From: Siccirubricoccus phaeus
Lineage (GTDB): Bacteria; Pseudomonadota; Alphaproteobacteria; Acetobacterales; Acetobacteraceae
Direction: 5' to 3'
Length of the DNA: 64,000 nt
Assembly: GCF_008360935.1 (NCBI RefSeq)
Contig: NZ_SRXO01000015.1
Location: 84,616 to 148,615 of the forward strand
Shown: piece after piece, positions 56,294 to 64,000 of the stretch
Layout: each line of letters begins with the position of its first letter
Numbering within the stretch: the first letter of the stretch is position 1
The notes under the pieces: generated by a model
Databases searched by the model: none
Seen by the model: the letters and a program-made list of their open reading frames with translations, nothing else
What the model was told of the DNA's origin: nothing
Position numbers and translations under genes: made by a program

Positions 56294-57781
56294 TCAGTAC
56301 ACATCGCGCCGATAGCGGCCGGCTTCCAGCAGCCCGGAGACGGCCTCCGCCCCCAGCGTCTCGACCAGCACAGCATGCACGCCGCCCGACATGCCCTCCA
56401 GGCTGCCGCAGACATAGATGGCGGCGCCCTCGGCAACCCAGCGGCGCAGCTCCGGCGCGGCGGCGCGCAGCCGGTCCTGCACATAGACCCGCTCCGGCTG
56501 GTCGCGGGAAAAGGCCAGGTCCAGCCGCTGCAGCCAGCCCCCTGCCCGCCAGGCCTCGATTTCCGCCCCATGGAAATAGTCCGACGCCCGGCTGCGCTCG
56601 CCGAAGAGCAGCCAATTGCGCCGTTCGCCGGCAGCCTGGCGGGCGCGGAGATGCGCCCGCAGCCCGGCCAGGCCGGTCCCATTGCCGATAAGAATCAACG
56701 GCCGGCCCGGCTCCGGCGGGTGGAAGCTGCGATTCGTGCGGATCCGCAGCGCCACCTCTCCGCCCAGCGGCGCCTGCACCGTCAGCCAGCCGGAGCCGAG
56801 ACCCAGCCGCCCATCCGGATGCCGCGCCTGCCGCACCAGCAATTCCAGCCGGCCATCCGCCGGCAGGGAGGCGATGGAATAGTCGCGATGCGGCAGCGGC
56901 GGCAGGTGTTCGGCCAGCGCCGCGGGCGGCAGCCCGGCCAGCTTCCCGATCGCGGCGGGGTCCTGCGGCAGCAGCCGCGATTCCAGCCCGGGCGCCGCCG
57001 CGAGGCCGAGGCGGCGCAGCAGCGCCGCGACCGCTTCCGGGGCATTGCGCGGGCTGATCTCGGCAATGTCGCCGGCGCACCAGGGAGGCGCCTCGCCGAT
57101 CGGCTCCAGCGCCAGGTGAAAGGCGGGACCGCCGAGGCTGCCGGGGTTGAGCAGCCGCCGCTCCACCAGCCGCCACCGCCCGTAGTCCCGCGCCCCCCAG
57201 CCCGGCCCCTCCGCCGCGCCCCCGGCCAGCCGGCCGAGAAGCTGCTGCCATTGGCGGAGCGCCGCCTCGTCGCCGTCATCCACCTCGATCGGGTCGAAGA
57301 GCGGGCTGGCGCCGCACTGCCGCAGCCAGGCATCCAGGCTGCGGCCGAAGGCGCAGAAGCGCGCATAGCTGCGATCCCCCAGCGCCAGCAGGCCGAAACG
57401 CAGCCCGGACAGATCCGGCCGGCCGGCCATGGCGCCACGGACGAAGCGGGCGGCGGCATCCGGCGCATCGCCCTCCCCGGTGGTGCTGACGACGAAGAGC
57501 GCCCGGCCGGCGCCGGCCAGCGCTTCCGCCGGCAGCCCGCCCAGCTCCGCCAGGCGCACCGGCAGGCTGCCCTGGCGCAGCAGCGCCGCGCTGCGCCGGG
57601 CCAACTCCTCGGCGAAGCCGCTCTGGCTCGCATGGGCGATGAGCAGCCCCTCCGCGCCGCCGGCCTCAAGCTGCGCGGCCTGGCGCCGGCGCCGGGCGCG
57701 CAGCAGGATTAGGGCGCAGAAGGCAAGGTACAAGATCAGGACGGCAAGCGCCGCCAGCAGGCGTCTGGTCTCGGGCGTCAC
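56294..57781 (-). CDS. Membrane-anchored flavodoxin/FAD/NADPH reductase (sulfite-reductase-like)
   Basis: 495-aa diflavin reductase with an N-terminal membrane helix (LLAALAVLILYLAFCALILL). A flavodoxin domain follows (IAHASQSGFAEELARRSA; TTGEGDAPDAAARFVRG; ALGDRSYARFCAFG), then an FAD domain (RDYSIASL; GLGSGWL) and an NADP domain (LILIGNGTGLAGLRAH; YVCGSLEGMSGGVHAVL). It matches the CysJ/CPR architecture and likely passes electrons to the PepSY membrane protein or a periplasmic partner of the same cluster. I take the GTG at 57781 as start. Last gene of the cluster. Confidence 0.85.
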   Translation of the reverse strand: MTPETRRLLAALAVLILYLAFCALILLRARRRRQAAQLEAGGAEGLLIAHASQSGFAEELARRSAALLRQGSLPVRLAELGGLPAEALAGAGRALFVVSTTGEGDAPDAAARFVRGAMAGRPDLSGLRFGLLALGDRSYARFCAFGRSLDAWLRQCGASPLFDPIEVDDGDEAALRQWQQLLGRLAGGAAEGPGWGARDYGRWRLVERRLLNPGSLGGPAFHLALEPIGEAPPWCAGDIAEISPRNAPEAVAALLRRLGLAAAPGLESRLLPQDPAAIGKLAGLPPAALAEHLPPLPHRDYSIASLPADGRLELLVRQARHPDGRLGLGSGWLTVQAPLGGEVALRIRTNRSFHPPEPGRPLILIGNGTGLAGLRAHLRARQAAGERRNWLLFGERSRASDYFHGAEIEAWRAGGWLQRLDLAFSRDQPERVYVQDRLRAAAPELRRWVAEGAAIYVCGSLEGMSGGVHAVLVETLGAEAVSGLLEAGRYRRDVY

Positions 57782-57792
57782 GGCAGCGGCGA

Positions 57793-58788
57793 TCAGTCCA
57801 GCATGGCGGCGAAGGCGGGCGACATATGTTCCCGCAGCCCCGGCCCCTCCCGCGTCAGGAACAGGGCAGCGATGCCATGGCGCACCGCATGCGCCAGCCC
57901 CGACTGCGGCCCCAGCACGGTGAGCGCGGTGGCGAGCGCATCGGCGCGCATGCAGCTCGGGTGCAGCACGGTGACGGCGGCGGTCTCCGCCGCGACCGGG
58001 GCGCCGGTGCGGGGGTCCAGCGTGTGGCTGTAGCGCCGCCCGCCATGCCGGAAGAAGCGGCGGTAATCGCCCGAGGTGGCGACGGATAATTCGTGCAGCG
58101 CGACCAGGAAGGGCTCCGCCCCCGGCGCCGCCTCGCCCGGCGGGGTTTCCAGCGCCACCCACCAGGGCGTGCCATCGGGCTTCGCGCCGCGGCCGCGCAG
58201 CTCCCCGCCGATCTCGACCAGGAAGGCGGGGATGCCGGCGGCGGCGAGGAATTCCGCGACGAGATCCACCGCATAGCCCTTGGCGATGCCGGAGAGGTCG
58301 AGCCCGATCCCGCCGGGCTGGAAGGCCCGCCCCGCTGCGAGGTCGAGGCGGAGCTTCCGCCAGCCCACCCCCTGCCGCAGCGCCTGGCACTCCGCCGCCC
58401 CCGGCGGGCTCCCGCCCGGCCCGGGCCCTGGCCCGAAGCCCCAGAGATCGACCAGGGTGCCGATGCTGGGGTCGAAGGCGCCGTCGCTCTCCTGCGCCAC
58501 GGCCAGGGCGCAATCGAGGACGGCGAGGAATTCCGCGGGAAGCCGGTGCCAGGTGCCGGCCGGGGCGCGGTTGAACCGGCTGAGGTCGGACTCCGCCTCC
58601 CAGGGACTCATCTGCGCCACCACCGTCTCCAGCCGCGCCAGGATGCCGGCCCGGAGCCGCGCCGCATCGCCACCGATGCAGCGGACCGACCAGGAGGTCC
58701 CCATGGCCTCCCCCTGCAGCACCTGCAGCCTGCCATCCCGCGGGATGGCGGGGGCCGCCAGCAGCGCCGGGATCAGCACCCGGTTCAT
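57793..58788 (-). CDS. apbE: FAD:protein FMN transferase (ApbE)
   Basis: 331-aa flavinyltransferase that attaches FMN to target proteins. The Mg/FAD motif SGIAKGYAVDL is clear, along with GEAMGTSWSV, MSPWEAESDLSRFNRAP and the C-terminal ATSGDYRRFF and YSHTLDPRTGAPV blocks. The start at 58788 (MNRVLIPALL) gives a short hydrophobic leader, consistent with export. Its flavinylation target is likely within the cluster, possibly through a PepSY protein or the DUF4198/DUF2271 proteins. No canonical target motif was seen in the neighbours. Confidence 0.93.
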   Translation of the reverse strand: MNRVLIPALLAAPAIPRDGRLQVLQGEAMGTSWSVRCIGGDAARLRAGILARLETVVAQMSPWEAESDLSRFNRAPAGTWHRLPAEFLAVLDCALAVAQESDGAFDPSIGTLVDLWGFGPGPGPGGSPPGAAECQALRQGVGWRKLRLDLAAGRAFQPGGIGLDLSGIAKGYAVDLVAEFLAAAGIPAFLVEIGGELRGRGAKPDGTPWWVALETPPGEAAPGAEPFLVALHELSVATSGDYRRFFRHGGRRYSHTLDPRTGAPVAAETAAVTVLHPSCMRADALATALTVLGPQSGLAHAVRHGIAALFLTREGPGLREHMSPAFAAMLD

Positions 58789-58810
58789 GCGGCGCCCCCG
58801 ACGGCTCCGC

Positions 58811-59638
58811 TCAAGGCAGCACTTCGAGCGTCGCCGCGTAGCTCGCATTGCGCTGGACGTTGGGCAGGCCCGAGCGGTCGTCGCGGACCGAGGCGCTCAG
58901 CCAGTACATGCCGGGGCCGTCCCAGCGGACGGTGACGGCGCCTTCCGCATCGGTCCGCAGCTTCACCTCCTTGAGCTGGTCGCGGTAGCGGATGCCGCCG
59001 GGGATGACGGAAACCTCGATGCCGGCAGCCGGCTTGCCGTCCAGCAGCATGCGGAAGCGCGCCGGCTCGCCCGCCACCAGATCGTTGGGATGGGTGATCG
59101 GCACCAGCTCCAGCCCCTCATTGATCGGCTGCAGCGCGCGGTCGCTCGGCGCGCCGCGGGTGACGAAGAATTCGATGCGGCGCTGGCCGAGGGTCACGCG
59201 CAGCCCCTCCGCATTGGCCGGGACCTCGCGCGCGAAGGCCTCCCGCGTGCCGCGCCAGCGCCTGGTCTGGCCATCCTGCCGCCAGGAGGCCGTCAGCCCG
59301 CCGCCGGCCACCGCCACCCGGTAGGTGCCGGCCTGCGCCACGCGGAAATCGAAGGTGCTGCGGTAGCGGCCGCGGGCCTGGTTCTCCGCCGCCACCTCGG
59401 ACCCGTCCGGGGCCATGATGGTCAGCCCGTCCAGCGGCAGGGGGAAATGCTCGAAATAGAACAGGTCGTTGGAGACGGCCGCGTCCACGCTCACCCAGGC
59501 GTCGTCGCCGGAGAGCACGGTGGCGGAGGGCAGCAGCCAGGCGCGGTGCGCCAGGGCCGGCAGCGGCAGGGCCAGCAGCGCCGCCAGCAGCAGCGGCCAG
59601 GAGCGGGACCAGGGGCGGGGCATCCGGAGGCGGGGCAT
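58811..59638 (-). CDS. DUF4198 periplasmic protein
   Basis: 275-aa exported protein with signal peptide LLLAALLALPLPALAHRAWL. DUF4198 proteins are two-domain beta-sandwich periplasmic proteins, often in TonB-receptor or metal-uptake loci. The HRAWLLPS start after cleavage and the C-terminal carboxypeptidase-like fold (VPITHPNDLVAGEPARFRML, KPAAGIEVSVIPGG) fit. A His directly after the cleavage site could ligate a metal. It is between apbE and the DUF2271 gene. Confidence 0.88.
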   Translation of the reverse strand: MPRLRMPRPWSRSWPLLLAALLALPLPALAHRAWLLPSATVLSGDDAWVSVDAAVSNDLFYFEHFPLPLDGLTIMAPDGSEVAAENQARGRYRSTFDFRVAQAGTYRVAVAGGGLTASWRQDGQTRRWRGTREAFAREVPANAEGLRVTLGQRRIEFFVTRGAPSDRALQPINEGLELVPITHPNDLVAGEPARFRMLLDGKPAAGIEVSVIPGGIRYRDQLKEVKLRTDAEGAVTVRWDGPGMYWLSASVRDDRSGLPNVQRNASYAATLEVLP

Positions 59639-59675
59639 GGGTCTCTCCTTCGTCAGGCGGTTGCGGCGTCAGGCG

Positions 59676-60194
59676 TTACGGCTTCAGCTCGAGGCTGACG
59701 GCGCCCAGCTCCTCGCTGCCCTGGGCGCTGGCCGTCCGGGCGGCGGTGGCCGGGGGCCATTGGAAGGGCAAGCGCAGCATCTCCCGGCCACCGACCTCCC
59801 GCGCCGCCTCCACCACCAGCGTGTAGTCGCCCGGCGCCAGCCCGGCGAAGGGCGGCCTGGAGGTGTCGATGGCGAGGGTGTGGCGACCCGGCGCCCTGGT
59901 GGCGCCGCTGACGCCATCCACCGGCATGGTGAGGCTGCGCCCGGCGCGGCGCCACCATTGGCGCAGATCCTTCAGCCATTTCTCGCCTTCCTGGTTGCGC
60001 TTCGCCACATCGTACCAGACCGCCAGGGTGGCGACGGCCTGCTGGTCCGGGCGCTCGAGCCAGATGGCGACATAGGGCCGGTGGTATTCCGCCACGGCGA
60101 GGCGCGGGATCTCCAGGTTCAGGGTCAGCTCCGCCGCCATGGCGGGGGCGGAGGCCAGCCCGGCGGCGGCGATGAAAGCAGGAAGGCGCATCAA
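59676..60194 (-). CDS. DUF2271 periplasmic protein
   Basis: 172-aa exported protein with signal peptide FIAAAGLASAPAMAAE. The DUF2271 core is visible: LTLNLEIPRLAVAEYHRPYV, AIWLERPDQQAVATLAVWYD and GVSGATRAPGRHTLAID. Function unknown; the family regularly sits beside PepSY, DUF4198 and ApbE genes, as here. A start one codon downstream is possible (MM). Confidence 0.9.
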   Translation of the reverse strand: MMRLPAFIAAAGLASAPAMAAELTLNLEIPRLAVAEYHRPYVAIWLERPDQQAVATLAVWYDVAKRNQEGEKWLKDLRQWWRRAGRSLTMPVDGVSGATRAPGRHTLAIDTSRPPFAGLAPGDYTLVVEAAREVGGREMLRLPFQWPPATAARTASAQGSEELGAVSLELKP

Positions 60195-60203
60195 TACCCC
60201 TCG

Positions 60204-60854
60204 TCAGTGGATGAACAGGATCAGCAGGATCAGCGGCGCCACCAGCCCCAGCCCGACCAGCGGCCAGGTGGCCGGCCGCCCGCCGGCATGCAGGTGCAGC
60301 AGGGTGAGGCCGGTGCCGCAGAAGACCAGGCAGGCGACGGCGAAGACATCGATGAACCAGCGCCAGGCCGGCCCGGTGTCGCGCCCCTTGTGCAGGTCGT
60401 TGAGATAGGCGATCCAGCCGCGCGAGGTGACCTCGTAGGAGGCTTCGCCGCTGCCGCGCTCGATGCTCACCCAGGCGTCGCCGCCCGGGCGGGGCAGGGC
60501 CAGGTAGATCTCGCCCGGCGACCATTCGGCGTCCCGGCTGCCGGCGCTGATGCCGAAGGCCTGGCCGAGCCAGGCCCGGACCGGCGGCGGCAGCGGCTGC
60601 TTGCCGGCCTCCGGCGGGCCGCCGAGCTGCGCCAGCAGCGCCGGCGGCAGGGTGGCGGTGCTGGTCGTCACCTGGGGGGTGGCGGGGATGTCGGCGGCGT
60701 GGTTCAGGGTGATGCCGGTGGCGGCGAAGAGGAGCATGCCGACCAGGCAGATGGCCGCGCTGATCCAGTGCCAGCGATGCAGGTGCTTCAGCCAGAAGGA
60801 GCGGCTGCCGCGCGGCGTCGCGACGGCGCCCGGGGGCGGCCTCCTCAGCTTCAT
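60204..60854 (-). CDS. PepSY-type membrane protein
   Basis: 216-aa protein with an N-terminal membrane helix (WHWISAAICLVGMLLFAATG), a periplasmic PepSY-like domain (DIPATPQVTTSTATL ... SYEVTSRGWIAYLNDLHKGR) and two C-terminal helices. The short PepSY-TM proteins near siderophore systems act in periplasmic iron-siderophore reduction or electron passage. First gene of the five-gene cluster, 110 bases from the iron-box-like palindrome. Confidence 0.87.
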   Translation of the reverse strand: MKLRRPPPGAVATPRGSRSFWLKHLHRWHWISAAICLVGMLLFAATGITLNHAADIPATPQVTTSTATLPPALLAQLGGPPEAGKQPLPPPVRAWLGQAFGISAGSRDAEWSPGEIYLALPRPGGDAWVSIERGSGEASYEVTSRGWIAYLNDLHKGRDTGPAWRWFIDVFAVACLVFCGTGLTLLHLHAGGRPATWPLVGLGLVAPLILLILFIH

Positions 60855-60969
60855 CGGCCGGGGGCGGCGGTGCCGTTGCCGCGAATAGCCGGCGCGCCCC
60901 TCTCAACCACGCTGCATGCCTCAATCTCCGCCGACGCCGGAGACCTTCCGGAGCGCAGGCGCTCCTTAT

Positions 60970-60986
60970 ATGCGAATAGGTCGCAT
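60970..60986. promoter_or_regulatory. Fur-like iron-box candidate
   Basis: ATGCGA-ATAGG-TCGCAT, a perfect 6-base inverted repeat inside an AT-rich patch (TTATATGCG ... CATTATCATATAG) that stands out from the GC-rich surroundings. TGCGAAT/CGCATTATC resembles alphaproteobacterial Fur-type boxes. It lies about 115 bases before the PepSY gene start and about 210 before the divergent Bug gene. Confidence 0.5.
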
Positions 60987-61196
60987 TATCATATAGCTGG
61001 CGCGCTGTTCCTGACGGCCGCGCCCGTCCCGGCCTCTTCGCGCAGGGTCCGGCGGGCTGCGGCCAGTCCTGCGCCGCGACGGCCCGGCGCGAGCGCCGGG
61101 CACTGCCCTCGCCCGCCCCGTTCGCCTGCCCAGGAAACCGTTGCCGGCTGCCGGTCCCTCCGCCACCATTGGCCGCAAAAGGGAGCGGAACCTTCG

Positions 61197-62180
61197 ATGC
61201 AGGAAGAAGGGATGGCCGGCGGCATGGTACGCCGGCGTGCGCTGCTTACAACCGGCCTGCTCGCCCTGCCGCTCCCGGCGCTGGCCCAGGCGACGCGCTT
61301 CCCGGAACGGCCGATCGAGATCATCGTCGGCTTCACCGCCGGCGGCGGCACCGACCTCGATGCGCGCAGCTACGCCAGGGCGCTGGAGCAGCGCCTGGGC
61401 GGCACCGTGGTCGTCAGCAACCGCCCCGGCGCGGGGGGCGAGCTGGCGCTCGGCGCCACCGCCCGGGCGCGGCCGGACGGGCATACCATCGGCACCACCA
61501 ATTACCCGGGCCTGCTGACCATCCCGATCGAGCGGCAGGCGCAATTCAAGCTCGGCGATTTCGTGCCGCTGGCCAATATCGTCACCGATCCCGCGGCCAT
61601 CACCACCCATGCGGACAGCCCCTACCGCAGGCTGGGCGACGTCATCGAGAAAGCGAGGACGGCGCCGGGCACCATCACCTACGCCTCGCCGGGCGTCGGC
61701 TCGGACGATCACATGCAGCTCGTGCTGCTGCAGCAGGCGGCGGGCATCCGGCTGAGCCATGTGGTCTATCAGGGCGATCCCGGGCTGCGCACCGCGCTGC
61801 TGGGGCGGGAGGTGGATCTGATCGGGCTCAACCTCGGCGCCGTCACGGCCGCGCCGGACAAGATGCGCATGCTCTCCCAGGCCAGCGCCACCCGCAGCCC
61901 CTTCCAGCCGCAGGTGCCGACGCTGAAGGAGCTGGGCTTCCCGGTGGAGATGGGCTCGGAGCGCGGCCTGGTGCTGCCGGCCGGGACGCCGCCCGCCATC
62001 GTCGCCCGGCTGGTGGAGGCGACGGCCGACATCGCCAGGGACCCGGAATTCATCCGCCAGGTGGAGGGGCGGTTCTCCGTGCCGGTCTATGAGGAAGGCG
62101 CGGCCTGGTTCGCCCGGCTGCACCGCGAGGAGGCGCGCTTCCGCCAGATCTGGCGGGATTCGCCCTGGAAGGAGGGGTAG
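61197..62180 (+). CDS. Bug-family tripartite tricarboxylate receptor
   Basis: 327-aa periplasmic binding protein. Signal region VRRRALLTTGLLALPLPALA has a twin-Arg start (RRR) and may be Tat or Sec. Bug motifs are FPERPIEIIVGFTAGGGTD, VVVSNRPGAGGELALG (Ser in place of the usual Glu of VVENRPGAGG) and RPDGHTIGTTNYPG. It is the most diverged of the four Bug proteins here. The ATG at 61197 follows GGGAGCGG. Confidence 0.88.
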   Translation: MQEEGMAGGMVRRRALLTTGLLALPLPALAQATRFPERPIEIIVGFTAGGGTDLDARSYARALEQRLGGTVVVSNRPGAGGELALGATARARPDGHTIGTTNYPGLLTIPIERQAQFKLGDFVPLANIVTDPAAITTHADSPYRRLGDVIEKARTAPGTITYASPGVGSDDHMQLVLLQQAAGIRLSHVVYQGDPGLRTALLGREVDLIGLNLGAVTAAPDKMRMLSQASATRSPFQPQVPTLKELGFPVEMGSERGLVLPAGTPPAIVARLVEATADIARDPEFIRQVEGRFSVPVYEEGAAWFARLHREEARFRQIWRDSPWKEG

Positions 62181-62196
62181 CGCGCGATGGTGCCCG

Positions 62197-62247
62197 GCCG
62201 CGTGCTTCGCGGTTTCGGTCGATTCCGTCCCGGCCGATCACGCTCCG
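62197..62247. mobile_element. MITE-like element, right-half remnant
   Basis: Only the right half is recognisable: GCGTGCTTCGCGGTTTCGGT, CGATTCCGTC and CGGCCGATCACGCTC. The left end and internal CTAG are gone. It sits between the Bug receptor and the LLM gene. Confidence 0.65.
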
Positions 62248-62323
62248 GGCGGGGGCAGCCCGCCCTGACGCGCCTTGACACACCTCCCGCCGGACCGGGC
62301 AGGATCGGGGCAAAGCGGAGGAG

Positions 62324-63187
62324 ATGGAGATGCTGAAGATCGGTGCCGTGATGTTCTTCACGGCTGACTCGATGCATCCTGCCGAGCTCGGCCAGGTGCT
62401 GGAGGAGCGGGGCTTCGAATCCCTCTGGGTGCCCGAGCACACCCACATCCCCTCCTCCCGGAAGACGCCCTACCCCTCGGGCGGGCCGCTGATCCGGCCC
62501 TATTACGAGATCATGGATCCGTTCCTGGCGCTGAATGCGGCGGCGACGGTGACGACCAGGCTGAACATCGGCACCGGCATCGCGCTGGTGACGCAGCGCG
62601 ACCCGATCGTGACGGCGAAGCTGGTCTCGACCATCGACCAGCTTTCCAGGGGCCGCTTCCTGTTCGGCGTCGGCAATGGCTGGAACCAGGACGAGATCGA
62701 GAATCACGGCACCGACTTCGCCAGCCGCCACAAGCTGGCGCGCGAGCGGATCGAGGCGATGCAGGCGATCTGGACGCAGGAGGAGCCGGAGTATCACGGA
62801 GAATTCGTCAACTTCGACAAGATGAAGCAATGGCCGAAGCCGGTGCAGAAGCCGCACCCGCCGATCATCGTCGGCGGCGCCTTCCCCTATGCGGCGCGGC
62901 GGGCGATCCGCTACGGCGATGGCTGGATTCCGCGCGCCGACCGGCTGGAGAAGGACGGCGTCGGCGTGCTGATCGGCAAATTCCGTGAGATGGCGAAGGA
63001 GGCGGGGCGCGACCCCGCCAGCCTGCCGATCACCATCTTCCGCGTTCCCGAGGAGATCGACCGGCTGAAATACTGCGAGGAGATCGGCGTCGATCGCGTC
63101 ACCTTCAGCCTGCCGGCCGACGGCCGCGACACATTGCTGCCGATCATCGACCGCTGGGCCGAGCTGAAGCACCGCCTGGGCGGCTGA
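62324..63187 (+). CDS. Luciferase-like (LLM) oxidoreductase, F420-type TIGR03619-like
   Basis: 287-aa TIM-barrel flavin enzyme. It matches the short LLM subgroup often labelled F420-dependent: MEMLKIGAVMFFTADS, LEERGFESLWVPEHTHIP, LNIGTGIALVTQRDPIVTAK, FLFGVGNGWNQDEIENHG and PIIVGGAFPYAARRAI. Whether this organism makes F420 cannot be told, and FMN is possible. RBS GGAGGAG precedes the ATG. Substrate unknown. Confidence 0.9.
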   Translation: MEMLKIGAVMFFTADSMHPAELGQVLEERGFESLWVPEHTHIPSSRKTPYPSGGPLIRPYYEIMDPFLALNAAATVTTRLNIGTGIALVTQRDPIVTAKLVSTIDQLSRGRFLFGVGNGWNQDEIENHGTDFASRHKLARERIEAMQAIWTQEEPEYHGEFVNFDKMKQWPKPVQKPHPPIIVGGAFPYAARRAIRYGDGWIPRADRLEKDGVGVLIGKFREMAKEAGRDPASLPITIFRVPEEIDRLKYCEEIGVDRVTFSLPADGRDTLLPIIDRWAELKHRLGG

Positions 63188-63300
63188 GGCGCGGGCAGCG
63201 GCGCCGGGCGGCGCGGCACGCCTGATGGCAGCCGGGCGCCTGCTCGGCCGGGGATGCCGGCGCCGCGGGGATGCGACGCCGGCGATGTGGGAGGCAGGGC

Positions 63301-63660
63301 ATGCGGCGGCTGTTCGCGGTGGTCCTGGTTGCGGCAGGTGCAAGTGGCGCGGTTGCCCTCGCCCAGGACGCTCTTCGCTTCGACCGACCGCTTTTCACGG
63401 TAGAAGGCGCCGTGCTGTGCCCGCGCCAGACTCAGGTGGCGGCCATCCAGCGTGCGCTCGACGCCAATAACAGGGCGGCCGCCGATCGGATCATCACGGA
63501 ATTCTGCAAGGCGGTCGGCGCGGACATCCCGCTGACGGTCGTCTCCCGCCCCGGCCGGTATGACCGAGACGTCGAGGTGAGAGCCGTCGCCACGCCGGAC
63601 CCGGACCCTGCCGTGCCACGGGGGGCGCGATGGACCCTGAAGACGATGGTCCGGAATTAG
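63301..63660 (+). CDS. Small secreted hypothetical protein
   Basis: 119-aa protein with signal peptide LFAVVLVAAGASGAVALAQ. The mature part has two Cys (AVLCPRQTQV and EFCKAVGADI) and a short beta-rich C-terminus. No family recognised. The start is the ATG at 63301 (MRRLFAVV); an upstream in-frame ATG adds ten basic residues. Its TAG stop lies in the outer end of the MITE half at 63658. Confidence 0.6.
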   Translation: MRRLFAVVLVAAGASGAVALAQDALRFDRPLFTVEGAVLCPRQTQVAAIQRALDANNRAAADRIITEFCKAVGADIPLTVVSRPGRYDRDVEVRAVATPDPDPAVPRGARWTLKTMVRN

Positions 63661-63723
63661 AGCGTGATCGGCTGAGGTCGAATCGACCGAAACCGTGAAT
63701 CACGCGACCGAGCAATGAGCTAG
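63658..63723. mobile_element. MITE-like element, half interrupted at its CTAG by the IS481 element
   Basis: Inverse orientation of the right half at 16543-16606: TTAGAGCGTGATCGGCTGAG, GTCGAATCGACCGAAACCG and TGAATCACGCGACCGAGCAA, ending in CTAG at 63720-63723. At that CTAG the IS sequence begins (TTGTTTGGTCCCGGG). The missing half should lie beyond the far end of the IS, outside the window. Confidence 0.75.
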
Positions 63724-64000
63724 TTGTTTGGTCCCGGGATGAGGTGGTGCGGTTTGATTTTGAAGATGGTGGGGGTCCTTGGTCCAGGCGTCGCAGACGG
63801 CCTGGAAGGGGGTTCGCCATCGGAGTGCCTTGAGGTGTTTGGCGAAGTTGTAGGCGGTGATGAAGGCCAGGACGTGGGCTTTGAGGGTGCTGAGGTCGGG
63901 GTAATGGAAAGCCTTGATGGTGGCGTCCTTGACCGTGCGGTTCATCCGCTCGGCCTGACCGTTGGTCCAAGGATGGTAGGGCTTGGTCAGCCGATGTTGG
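63700..64000 (-). CDS. IS481-family transposase, C-terminal part (cut by window end)
   Basis: The minus-strand frame enters from the window edge as QHRLTKPYHPWTNGQAERMN and includes the last catalytic Glu of the DDE triad in NGQAERM. It ends in the family's typical tail TVKDATIKAFHYPDLST, FITAYNFAKHLKALRWRTPF and HHLQNQTAPPHPGTKQ. The normal end PGLNT-like is PGTKQ; seven further residues (LAHCSVA) are encoded by the target repeat, with the stop at 63700-63702 outside the IS. Confidence 0.88.
   Translation of the reverse strand, partial: QHRLTKPYHPWTNGQAERMNRTVKDATIKAFHYPDLSTLKAHVLAFITAYNFAKHLKALRWRTPFQAVCDAWTKDPHHLQNQTAPPHPGTKQLAHCSVA

Overview
The window is very GC-rich chromosomal DNA from an alphaproteobacterium, most likely an Acetobacteraceae member of the Roseomonas type. 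The reasons are a ChpT-type phosphotransferase, a DUF3553 protein, GyrA with Ala at the quinolone position, the order gyrA-coaD-ppi-ppi, several orphan Bug-type solute receptors, and a candidate suhB/alpha-r8 (MmgR-like) small RNA. The genus is an inference; no rRNA gene is present to settle it. Genes are densely packed, often overlapping by 4 bases (ATGA or GTGA), and the gaps are filled with several families of palindromic intergenic repeats.

Layout. 1-6000: chpT-like gene, DUF3553 protein, moaA, a small membrane protein, then an overlapping run of nitrilase-family amidase, NAD kinase and MFS permease. 6000-13400: a Dpp/Opp-type ABC importer on the minus strand (SBP, two permeases, two ATPases, each overlapping the next), with a second, paralogous SBP divergent from it. 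13500-16400: acyl-CoA dehydrogenase, small secreted protein, class III CoA-transferase. 16500-19900: a CTAG-flanked MITE-like repeat, a membrane diguanylate cyclase, a probable sRNA with promoter and terminator, N-formylglutamate amidohydrolase, tRNA-Val(GAC). 20200-32700: a catabolic region with a thiolase plus DUF35 pair, two metallo-beta-lactamase-fold hydrolases, an orphan molybdenum hydroxylase large subunit, a TauD-type dioxygenase, an acyl-CoA dehydrogenase, a CMD-family protein, a beta-hydroxyacid dehydrogenase, and a LysR regulator divergent from a Bug receptor. 32900-40100: MmgE/PrpD protein, then a heavy-metal RND efflux set. 40400-47800: a minus-strand cluster of thiolase-like protein, DUF35 protein, enoyl-CoA hydratase, two CoA-transferase subunits and a Bug receptor, with a divergent LysR. 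48000-54300: a luciferase-like flavin enzyme, tRNA-Lys(TTT), two cyclophilins, coaD, gyrA with a clear promoter. 54300-61000: GNAT, small proteins, PRC-barrel protein, then a PepSY/DUF2271/DUF4198/ApbE/flavoreductase cluster behind an iron-box-like palindrome. 61200-64000: another Bug receptor, another luciferase-like enzyme, a small secreted protein, and an IS481-family element cut by the window end.

The most unusual locus is 40432-45849. Its thiolase-like protein has lost both the nucleophilic Cys and the HP-type His (now Tyr) of thiolases. It sits beside a DUF35 protein, a hydratase and a CoA-transferase pair in which only one subunit keeps the catalytic Asp, and no 3-hydroxyacyl-CoA dehydrogenase is present. 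This suggests CoA activation, hydration and retro-aldol cleavage (as in the steroid aldolase Ltp2-ChsH2) rather than normal beta-oxidation. The substrate is unknown. The second strong observation is that the IS481 element sits at the internal CTAG of a MITE-like repeat, of which an intact copy with CTAG ends is present elsewhere in the window.
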